DNA from: Cytophagales bacterium
GTDB taxonomy: Bacteria; Bacteroidota; Bacteroidia; Cytophagales; ES-bin-26
DNA: 14,612 bases
Assembly: GCA_014379925.1 (NCBI GenBank)
Contig: JACMKY010000487.1
Coordinates: 1-14,612, forward strand
Direction of reading: 5' to 3'
Part shown: positions 7,913 through 13,407 of the stretch, in pieces
Layout: each line of letters begins with the position of its first letter
How positions within the stretch are numbered: position 1 is the stretch's first letter
Position numbers and translations under genes: made by a program
Notes under the pieces: generated by a model
Database searches by the model: none
What the model was told of the DNA's origin: nothing
The model's input: the letters and a program-made list of their open reading frames with translations, nothing else

Positions 7913-8524
7913 TCACCTTGCCAACTCGATTTTTTCCCCCGTGCGGTAGCGCAGCAACACTTTCCGGCCCGATACCCTTTCGAGCAACGGTTTGAGTATC
8001 TGCTCGGCGTTGCCTTTCGTTTGGGCCAGAATGCCCATCTGCTGGGCCGATTGCCCGATTTGTTTTTCTGCCTTGGCGTAGGCTTCGCTCACCAGCTGAC
8101 CTTCCTCGAACATGGCGTATTCCACATTGTAGACCTTCGAGCGTTCGTGGTTGATCTTGTTGACGCACAGTTCGGGTTCGGGCAGGTAGATGATCAGCGT
8201 GTCCTGCGGGGTTTGGATGAGGTCCGCCCGGGTTATCTTGGTCAGGTCGATGCAGCCGATGGCCTCCCCGCTGATGATGAGGATGGCCCTCGGATTGGGC
8301 AACCACTGCTTGACGATTTCGTGTTCGACCACGTCCTTGAAATTGTACTTGACCAACTCGAGCTTGCCCATCGCCGTCACTTCTTGCAGGATGACCGTCT
8401 GGTTGGTCACGGTCGCCGTTGGACTTTCCTCCGCTTTGCCCGTGCAATTGCGCCCTACCCATACCAAAAAGACCACCACGCCCGCCAAAGACAACAACCG
8501 GACGAGGAACCGAAGGAGACGCAT
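7913..8524 (-). CDS. DUF4230 family membrane-anchored protein
   Basis: This 203-residue protein belongs to the DUF4230 family, whose biochemical role is unknown. Residues about 5-24 form one hydrophobic N-terminal membrane anchor after a short basic start (MRLLR); the rest is a soluble domain, probably outside the cytoplasmic membrane. Family-typical segments are TAMGKLELVKYNFKDVVEHE (about 50-69), LIISGEAIGCIDLTKI (about 82-97) and a final helical region rich in Gln, Glu and Ala, about 145-185, that may coil. ATG 8524 is the only start that includes the whole membrane segment. No Shine-Dalgarno is seen; a TAnnTTTG box lies at 8705-8712. The gene converges on the giant secreted gene and diverges from the radical SAM gene, so it is transcribed alone. 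Confidence 0.85.
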   Translation of the reverse strand: MRLLRFLVRLLSLAGVVVFLVWVGRNCTGKAEESPTATVTNQTVILQEVTAMGKLELVKYNFKDVVEHEIVKQWLPNPRAILIISGEAIGCIDLTKITRADLIQTPQDTLIIYLPEPELCVNKINHERSKVYNVEYAMFEEGQLVSEAYAKAEKQIGQSAQQMGILAQTKGNAEQILKPLLERVSGRKVLLRYRTGEKIELAR

Positions 8525-8526
8525 AA

Positions 8527-8568
8527 GCAGTCGTAAGTATAAAGTGGTAAGTCAAAAGTGGTGAGTAG
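8527..8568. repeat. Three 14-bp tandem units in the leader of the DUF4230-like gene
   Basis: The plus strand shows AGTCGTAAGTAT (8529-8540), AGTGGTAAGTCA (8543-8554) and AGTGGTGAGTAG (8557-8568), separated by AA, giving a 14-bp period built from 7-bp half units of AAGT type. The array starts directly next to the ATG at 8524. Similar AAGT-type short repeats are familiar in intergenic DNA of Bacteroidota; a function is not established. Confidence 0.7.
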
Positions 8569-8704
8569 CCTCGTTGCACGGCAACCACGCAAGTCGCATA
8601 AAGTGTTGTGGATCATTCATCCGGGAAGGATCGCTGGGTTGCCCGCTCCGCGCCCGGGGATCGCGGGTAGTCTCACAGTGAGCATCGAACTAGGATTGCG
8701 GATT

Positions 8705-8712
8705 CAAAGTTA
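8705..8712 (-). promoter_or_regulatory. Candidate -7 box for the DUF4230-like gene
   Basis: The minus strand reads TAACTTTG, an exact match to the Bacteroidota -7 consensus TAnnTTTG. It would give a leader of about 175 nt. No good TTG at -33 is visible, so the call is tentative. An adjacent CTCAC-A-GTGAG inverted repeat (8672-8682) lies just downstream and could be an operator. Confidence 0.35.
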
Positions 8713-8767
8713 GGGGTATTCACGAAGCGGCGTTGCGCGTGATGAACCAACAACCAACTATTTTCCT

Positions 8768-8775
8768 TTACTTCG
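8768..8775 (+). promoter_or_regulatory. Weak candidate -7 box for the radical SAM gene
   Basis: TTACTTCG resembles the TAnnTTTG -7 element and the TTACTTTG found at 12841. It lies 27 bp before the GTG at 8803, a spacing that would give a short leader like that of lgt. It has two mismatches to the consensus. Confidence 0.25.
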
Positions 8776-8802
8776 CACTGCTCACACCAACCCGCCCGCT
8801 CC

Positions 8803-9825
8803 GTGAATCCCAGCCTGACTGACGGGATCAACCTGCTTTCCAAGCTAACGACCCAACGCGCCTGGAACGCCGCGCGGGTGATCGGAAGTTACGGCATCTC
8901 CAAACTTACAAAAAAAGCGGCGCACCGGGGTTTGCCCATCAGCATTTCCCTGGAACCGACCACCGCCTGCAACCTGCGTTGCCCGGAATGCCCGAGTGGT
9001 TTGCGTTCGTTTACCCGCCCGACGGGGATGCTGCCGGATGAACTGTTTCGGAAAACCATCGATGAACTGCACGCCACGCTGCTCTACCTGACTTTCTATT
9101 TTCAGGGTGAGCCTTACCTGCACCCGCACTTTCTGGACCTGGTCCGCTACGCCTCCGCGCGGGGCATCTACACGGCTACCTCCACCAACGCCCATTTCCT
9201 CCACGACCAAAACGCCCGCCGCACGGTAGAATCGGGCCTGGACCGGCTCGTCATTTCCATCGACGGCACCACGCAGGAGGCCTACCAGGCTTACCGGGTG
9301 GGAGGGGAGCTGGCAAAGGTGATCGAAGGAACGCGCAACGTTATCCGGTGGAAAAAGCAGTTGGGCTCGCGCACGCCGCACGTCGTTTTTCAGTTTTTGG
9401 TCGTTCGACCCAACGAGCACCAGGTGGAAGGAGTAAGAAAATTGGCCAAGGAACTGGGCGTGGATGCCGTGCGCTTGAAAACCGCCCAGATCTACGACTA
9501 CGAGCGCGGTTCACCGCTGATGCCCACCGTGGAAGCCTACTCGCGCTACCGCGCCCACCCCGACGGCACGTATTCGCTCAAGAACCGGCTGCTCAACCAC
9601 TGCTGGAAGATGTGGCATTCCTGCGTGATCACCTGGGATGGCAAGGTGGTACCCTGTTGCTTCGACAAAGACGCGCATTACCAGCTGGGCGACCGGCAGA
9701 AGCAGACCTTCGCGGAAGTGTGGCGCGGAGAAGCCTACGCCCGTTTTCGCCAAACGCTGGTCAACGCCCGGGCGGAAGTAGACATGTGCCGGAACTGCAC
9801 GGAGGGAACGAAGGTGTGGGGTTGA
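8803..9825 (+). CDS. Radical SAM/SPASM domain protein
   Basis: A 340-residue radical SAM enzyme; its substrate is unknown. The radical SAM cluster motif CNLRCPEC is at residues 56-63 (Cys 56, 60, 63 for the SAM-binding 4Fe-4S cluster), inside the family-like context EPTTACNLRCPECPSG. The middle carries FYFQGEPYLHP (about 103-113) and a Ser-Ile-Asp-Gly segment, both typical of the partial TIM barrel. A SPASM-type C-terminal domain supplies Cys 267, 274, 285, 286, 329 and 332 for auxiliary iron-sulfur binding. The start is GTG at 8803; no upstream ATG exists in frame and the N-terminus then has the expected length. No peptide precursor, transporter or partner enzyme is adjacent, so a role in peptide modification cannot be claimed. 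It is transcribed away from the DUF4230-like gene. Confidence 0.88.
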   Translation: MNPSLTDGINLLSKLTTQRAWNAARVIGSYGISKLTKKAAHRGLPISISLEPTTACNLRCPECPSGLRSFTRPTGMLPDELFRKTIDELHATLLYLTFYFQGEPYLHPHFLDLVRYASARGIYTATSTNAHFLHDQNARRTVESGLDRLVISIDGTTQEAYQAYRVGGELAKVIEGTRNVIRWKKQLGSRTPHVVFQFLVVRPNEHQVEGVRKLAKELGVDAVRLKTAQIYDYERGSPLMPTVEAYSRYRAHPDGTYSLKNRLLNHCWKMWHSCVITWDGKVVPCCFDKDAHYQLGDRQKQTFAEVWRGEAYARFRQTLVNARAEVDMCRNCTEGTKVWG

Positions 9826-10240
9826 TGCTCCCGCCGCCCCCTCCGAAGCAACCGCGCCGGTCCGGGGTGCGGTGCCTTGGTTCACGAGCCGTTTCGGCCG
9901 ACCGACGGGGCCGCCGCTGGGGCATTCGCGTAAGCTTTGGCGTTGCCGGTTGGGAAAATACCAGCCGGGCGAAAATCAAGTTTCGGAATAATTCGTAGGT
10001 TTATGTAAAGTGCAGTGGGTATTTGAATTGTAATCAATCAGCGGGCAATGAAAGGGGTCAAACCCCCGTTGACCAGCTTACCGCTGAAGTTGTTGAGCCA
10101 CCACTGGTACATCCGGTGCGCAGTTGTTGGAATGGAAGGAGATGATTGCCAACGAGTTTATGAGTGGAGGCGTAGCGTCGACGCATTACCGAACATTTTC
10201 TTGTTAGGCGTCATCTGCACCTTCCTACCCCCTTCAACTG

Positions 10241-10332
10241 GGCGGCCGGCCGCCGCCGGTCCGCCGGTGCGGTTACTTCGTAAGGGAGGCTTTCGACGTT
10301 CGAAATCCCCCTTTTGAAGGGGTTTGGGGGAT
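10241..10332. repeat. Cluster of palindromes, REP-like
   Basis: GGCGGCCGGCCGCC (10241-10254) is a perfect 14-bp palindrome, followed by a tandem 8-mer CCGCCGGT (10253-10260, 10261-10268). Next comes TTTCGA-CGT-TCGAAA (10291-10305) and then ATCCCCC (10305-10311) that can pair with GGGGGAT (10326-10332) or with GGGG (10319-10322). C5/G5 hairpins of this type are common dispersed intergenic elements in bacteria. Whether this one is repeated elsewhere in the genome cannot be seen here. Confidence 0.5.
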
Positions 10333-10443
10333 GTTAAGCACGCTCGAAAAACCAAGGCGTTCGGTGGCGTATAGCGTCAATGTTACTGTGTAGGATGGAT
10401 GCATTCAGGAAAATTTTGTCAGACCAAGCAATTTACGAGCCGC

Positions 10444-10475
10444 TTAAAAGTCATGTAAGTTAAAAGTCACGCAAG
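10444..10475. repeat. Two 16-bp tandem units just before the DUF4834-like start
   Basis: TTAAAAGTCATGTAAG (10444-10459) is followed directly by TTAAAAGTCACGCAAG (10460-10475), matching at 14 of 16 positions. The array ends 3 bp before the ATG at 10479 and occupies the place where a ribosome binding site would be. It resembles the AAGT-type repeat at 8527-8568. Confidence 0.75.
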
Positions 10476-10478
10476 CAT

Positions 10479-10787
10479 ATGTTAAAGGTAATCCTTGTTT
10501 TCACGCTGTTCATTTTTCTTTTTCCGATCATCGGTCGGTTTGTGCTCCGGGGCGTGCTGTGGATGCTGGGCATCAGCGCCGTGAAGTTGGCCCAGCGGGA
10601 ATTCGATCGCCGGGGCGACCCCCGAAGCCCTAACCGCCCCGCCGCGACCGACCGCGGCGGACCGGCCCGACCCCGACGCCGGCCGGACGGAAAAATCGAC
10701 GTCGATTACGTTCCCGATCAGGACGGCAAACGGCGCCCTTCGGATTTTAGTGGCGGCGAATACACGGATTACGAAGAAGTGAAATAA
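10479..10787 (+). CDS. DUF4834-like small membrane protein
   Basis: This 102-residue protein has one strongly hydrophobic N-terminal stretch (about residues 3-30, rich in Phe, Ile and Leu), then a basic, Pro/Arg-rich linker (about 40-70) and an acidic tail with DGKIDVDYVP (about 70-79) and YTDYEEVK at the end. This layout, a membrane anchor, a low-complexity linker and a short acidic Tyr-containing C-terminus, fits the Bacteroidota family DUF4834, whose function is unknown. Length fits the family. ATG 10479 follows a tandem repeat rather than a Shine-Dalgarno. It lies 171 bp before lgt, which has its own promoter box, so the two are probably separate units. Confidence 0.7.
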   Translation: MLKVILVFTLFIFLFPIIGRFVLRGVLWMLGISAVKLAQREFDRRGDPRSPNRPAATDRGGPARPRRRPDGKIDVDYVPDQDGKRRPSDFSGGEYTDYEEVK

Positions 10788-10929
10788 AGACGGAAGCGAC
10801 GCTGCTCACGAACGCCGCGACCGGAGCGCGTTGCTGGCAGGACCGGAGGGATGGGGTAATCCGGTTCACCCGGTTTTCGTTTGTTCTCAAAAAATCCGCC
10901 ATCCGGGGTTCGCAATTCCGAATCCGCGC

Positions 10930-10937
10930 TATCTTTG
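10930..10937 (+). promoter_or_regulatory. Candidate -7 box for lgt
   Basis: TATCTTTG matches the Bacteroidota -7 consensus TAnnTTTG exactly and lies 21 bp before the ATG at 10959, predicting a very short leader. A GTTCG sequence around 10908-10912 is a poor stand-in for the -33 TTG element. Confidence 0.55.
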
Positions 10938-10958
10938 CCGCAACCAATTCTTCCCCGA

Positions 10959-12059
10959 ATGTTTAGCTACCTCCTCTGGAACGCGGACCCGGAACTCTTC
11001 ACGATTGGCGCCCTCACACCCCGCTGGTACGGGTTGCTGTTCGCGCTGGGTTTTCTGCTCGGCCAGCAAGTGCTGATCCGCATGTTCAAGGCGGAAGGCA
11101 AACCCGAGAGCGACGTCGAGACACTGACGGTGTACATGGTGCTTTCCACCATCGTGGGGGCCCGGCTGGGACACTGCCTCTTCTACGAACCGGAGACCTA
11201 CCTGGCCGATCCCATCCGCATCCTGAAAATCTGGGAGGGGGGCCTGGCCAGCCACGGCGCCGCCATCGCCATCTTCTTCGCCCTCTACTTCTACGCCCGC
11301 AACAAGAAGGGCCAGAGCTACCTCTGGGTGACCGACCGGATGGTGGTGACGGTAGCCCTGGCCGGCTGCTGCATCCGCCTGGGCAACCTGATGAATTCGG
11401 AAATCATCGGCAAACCTTCGGACGTGCCCTGGGCGTTCGTCTTCGCCCGCAGCGCCAACGATGCGCTGACGACTGACTTCGGCGGACAACTGGAAGCAAC
11501 CCAAATCCGGCAAACCGGCCAGGATACCACCGTCGGAGGCGTGCCCTATACCCGGCTGGCCTTTCAAACCGAATTCCAGCCCGCGGTGGATGAGGCCACC
11601 GCCAATGATTTGGTGCAGCGGGCTTTTCCGGCAGTGTTGGGAGAAACATCGCGGTTTCGGGAGGTAAACGAACACATTCGGCTGGTATCGGGTGCCTACG
11701 CGCCCACGGTTGCCAGGAAAGGCGATCACTTCGTCGCCACCTTCTACGCCTACGGCAAACCCCGTCACCCCGCCCAGCTTTACGAAGCCATGTCCTGCCT
11801 GGTCCTGTTTTTTCTCCTGTACCGGTTTTGGAGCCAACGGAAGGAAAACACGCCCGAGGGCAGCATCACGGGTTTGTTCATGGTGGGGATATTCACGCTT
11901 CGCTTCTTCTACGAGTTCCTCAAGGAACCGCAGGTGGACTTCGAAAGGGAGATGGTGCTAAACATGGGGCAATGGTTGAGTATTCCCGCCGTGATTTTCG
12001 GCCTTACGCTGCTGGTTCTCTCGCGGCGTACCGCCAAGCAGACGGGCGTGAGGGCGTAG
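10959..12059 (+). CDS. lgt: Prolipoprotein diacylglyceryl transferase Lgt with enlarged loop
   Basis: Lgt moves the diacylglyceryl group of phosphatidylglycerol to the lipobox cysteine of prolipoproteins, the first step of lipoprotein maturation in the inner membrane. The 366-residue protein is multi-spanning. Family marks, compared with E. coli Lgt from memory, are RWYGLLFALGF (22-32), the His of GGLASHG (His99, matching E. coli His103), RLGNLMNSE (Arg140, matching Arg143), PRHPAQLYEA (268-277) and TLRFFYEFLKEP with Arg315 in the place of Arg239, then MGQWLSIP near the end. The stretch between FVF (160-162) and PRHP (268) is about 105 residues against roughly 36 in E. coli, an insertion of some 70 residues on the periplasmic side. 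ATG 10959 is preferred to the GTG at 10881, which would lie upstream of the -7 box. Confidence 0.95.
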   Translation: MFSYLLWNADPELFTIGALTPRWYGLLFALGFLLGQQVLIRMFKAEGKPESDVETLTVYMVLSTIVGARLGHCLFYEPETYLADPIRILKIWEGGLASHGAAIAIFFALYFYARNKKGQSYLWVTDRMVVTVALAGCCIRLGNLMNSEIIGKPSDVPWAFVFARSANDALTTDFGGQLEATQIRQTGQDTTVGGVPYTRLAFQTEFQPAVDEATANDLVQRAFPAVLGETSRFREVNEHIRLVSGAYAPTVARKGDHFVATFYAYGKPRHPAQLYEAMSCLVLFFLLYRFWSQRKENTPEGSITGLFMVGIFTLRFFYEFLKEPQVDFEREMVLNMGQWLSIPAVIFGLTLLVLSRRTAKQTGVRA

Positions 12060-12108
12060 CAAATGCGCTTACCGCCGTACCAACGCCAAACGCCAACCCC
12101 CCGAACGA

Positions 12109-12624
12109 TTGAACGCCGATTACTGGATTGACTTGCTGGGGTTGGCCCGGCATCCCGAAGGAGGCTACTACCGCGAGGTGTACCGGGCCGACGAAACGGT
12201 TGGTCCCGAGGCGTTGCCCGCGCGCTACGGCAGTGCACGGACGTCGGGTACGTCCATTTATTTTCTGCTTCGGGCGGGTGAACCCTCCCGTTTTCACCGG
12301 TTGCAATCTGACGAAATATGGCATTATTACGCCGGTGACCCGGTAGTGGTTCACCTCCTTGACCGGGGCGAATACCGGCAAAAGACCCTCGGCCCGGATT
12401 ACGCCAGCGGACAAGCCTTCGTGCACGTGATTCCCCGCCACTCCTGGTTCGGGGCCACCGTGGCAACGGCCGCCGCAGCCACTTTGCTAGTTCCGAACGG
12501 TTTCGTGCTGTTGGGTTGCACCGTGGCCCCTGGCTTCGAATACCAGGATTTCGAGCTGGCCCGTCGGGAGGATTTGCTGGCTCAGTTTCCGCAGTACGCC
12601 CCCCTCATCCACCAACTGACGTGA
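12109..12624 (+). CDS. Cupin domain protein, DUF985 (Cupin_5) family
   Basis: The 171-residue cytoplasmic protein has the full set of Cupin_5/DUF985 features: HPEGGYYREVYR at residues about 14-25, TSIYFLL (about 46-52), FHRLQSDEIWHYYAGDP (62-78) with His63, Glu69 and His72 as likely metal ligands, PRHSWFGA (about 109-116) and GCTVAPGFEYQDFEL (about 138-152). The family has a one-domain cupin barrel; a reaction is not established. The start is TTG at 12109; it is the only one that places the usual short N-terminus (NADYWIDLLGL) before HPEGG, and no ATG lies in frame upstream nearby. It begins 50 bp after lgt with no terminator between them, so co-transcription with lgt is likely. Confidence 0.88.
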   Translation: MNADYWIDLLGLARHPEGGYYREVYRADETVGPEALPARYGSARTSGTSIYFLLRAGEPSRFHRLQSDEIWHYYAGDPVVVHLLDRGEYRQKTLGPDYASGQAFVHVIPRHSWFGATVATAAAATLLVPNGFVLLGCTVAPGFEYQDFELARREDLLAQFPQYAPLIHQLT

Positions 12625-12644
12625 CGACAAACTGCCGGATCTGG

Positions 12645-12748
12645 TTGGTCATTCCGGAGGAATCCCGGCGGCTACGCCCACGAAATCCAATGAACGCGCG
12701 AACCGGGCCGCCCCGCTGGTTCGGCAGGCCGGCTTCCAGGGTGACCAA
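12645..12748. repeat. REP-like imperfect inverted element
   Basis: TTGGTCA (12645-12651) is matched by TGACCAA (12742-12748), and the imperfect pairing continues inward. The left end contains the small hairpin ATTCC-GGA-GGAAT (12651-12663). The ATTCCGGAGGAAT core resembles a dispersed intergenic repeat familiar in many Bacteroidota genomes, as I recall it. It fills most of the 233-bp gap between the cupin gene and the metal-efflux locus. Confidence 0.5.
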
Positions 12749-12840
12749 TGACGAAGCCCACCAACGGAGAACCGCGTCCCCGTACATCTAGACCCTTTCC
12801 AAATTACTGACTTGACCGGGTAAGTCCGGGCGGAGTTTCG

Positions 12841-12848
12841 TTACTTTG
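12841..12848 (+). promoter_or_regulatory. Candidate -7 box for the metal-efflux locus
   Basis: TTACTTTG differs from the TAnnTTTG consensus at one position and lies 9 bp before the ATG at 12858, suggesting a leader of only a few bases. A TTG at 12812-12814 is too far upstream for a standard -33 element. Confidence 0.4.
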
Positions 12849-12857
12849 TCCGCATCT

Positions 12858-13232
12858 ATGAAAGCCGCTTCGCTTTTCCTGGGCTTTTACCTGCTGCTGG
12901 GTGGCCTGCTGCCCCACGCGGAATACGCAGAACTGACGAAGCTGCCCGGTTTGTACGCCCATTACCAAACGCACCTGCAAAGAACCAACGGCCAACTGAG
13001 CTTCGCCGACTTTCTGGTCATGCACTACGCCGACCGCCAGCACGCGCAATCCGAGGACCACCAACAACTGCCTTTTCAGCACCACCATTCCTGCGTAGCC
13101 ACCCTCCTCTATTGCGTGCCCGGCTTCGATTTTTGCTTCGTTCCCGTTCAGTTTGCCGCCGCCATAAGGAATCGTTACCAGCCGATTCTACGGTTTTTCC
13201 CTCCCTCCCGCATCTTCCAACCCCCCAAATAA
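12858..13232 (+). CDS. Small exported His-rich protein of a metal-efflux locus
   Basis: This 124-residue protein starts at ATG 12858 (the GTG at 12846 would lie inside the likely promoter). Residues about 3-18 form a signal-like hydrophobic segment, so it is probably exported. The mature part contains ELTKLPGLYAHYQTHL (about 25-40), LSFADFLVMHYADRQHAQ (about 47-64) and a His/Asp/Glu-rich stretch ending in LPFQHHHSC (about 73-81). I recall similar His-rich small proteins directly before CusA/CzcA-type pumps in Bacteroidota, but know no assigned function. The gene lies 175 bp upstream of the RND pump, and a periplasmic metal-binding or sensing role is inferred only from the histidines and this position. 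The C-terminal part is hydrophobic and aromatic. Confidence 0.72.
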   Translation: MKAASLFLGFYLLLGGLLPHAEYAELTKLPGLYAHYQTHLQRTNGQLSFADFLVMHYADRQHAQSEDHQQLPFQHHHSCVATLLYCVPGFDFCFVPVQFAAAIRNRYQPILRFFPPSRIFQPPK

Positions 13233-13276
13233 CCGGACTGCTTCAGTTCCGCCGTGCATCCGGCAGTGCTTGCCAA

Positions 13277-13284
13277 TAAATTTG
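13277..13284 (+). promoter_or_regulatory. Candidate internal -7 box before the RND pump gene
   Basis: TAAATTTG matches TAnnTTTG exactly and lies 45 bp after the stop of the small His-rich gene and 123 bp before the TTG start of the pump. It overlaps the small inverted repeat CCAA-TAAAT-TTGG (13273-13285). The 175-bp spacer may therefore hold a second promoter; no proper -33 TTG is visible. Confidence 0.4.
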
Positions 13285-13407
13285 GTGGGTGAAAAATTCG
13301 GTGCGGGATTTTGCCGGTGATCGTGGGTTGCCTCCGCACCCGTCATCATCCGCCACCCGGACGACCAGTGTCCTTCCCCGTATCCACTCACTGTTTACTG
13401 AAAAACA

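Larger units (their letters stand above)
9826..10478. other. 650-bp region without a convincing gene, rich in palindromes
   Basis: No reading frame here has recognisable coding character; the 89-codon frame at 10048-10317 runs through palindromic and simple sequence. Contents are an inverted repeat GGTCAA/TTGACC (10056-10061, 10069-10074), a perfect palindrome GCGTCGACGC (10172-10181), GTTAGGC (10203-10209), a GC-rich palindrome at 10241-10254, hairpins at 10291-10332, an AAATTTTG box (10411-10418) that could be a weak -7 element for the next gene, and the tandem repeat at 10444-10475. No U-rich terminator was seen for the radical SAM gene. Confidence 0.55.

Noticed and set aside
10291..10316. 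GTTCGAAATCCCC, a tRNA T-loop-like string
   Set aside because: The flanking bases cannot form the T stem, and no anticodon arm or acceptor stem is present upstream.
10048..10317. 89-codon plus-strand frame in the gap after the radical SAM gene, considered as a precursor peptide
   Set aside because: Its 3' half runs through a GC-rich palindrome, a tandem 8-mer and the C5 hairpin, it lies 220 bp from the enzyme gene, and its product resembles no leader or core peptide.
10881..10958. Upstream GTG extension of lgt by 26 codons
   Set aside because: It would span the exact TATCTTTG promoter box and adds no family-like sequence; the ATG at 10959 gives the expected N-terminus.
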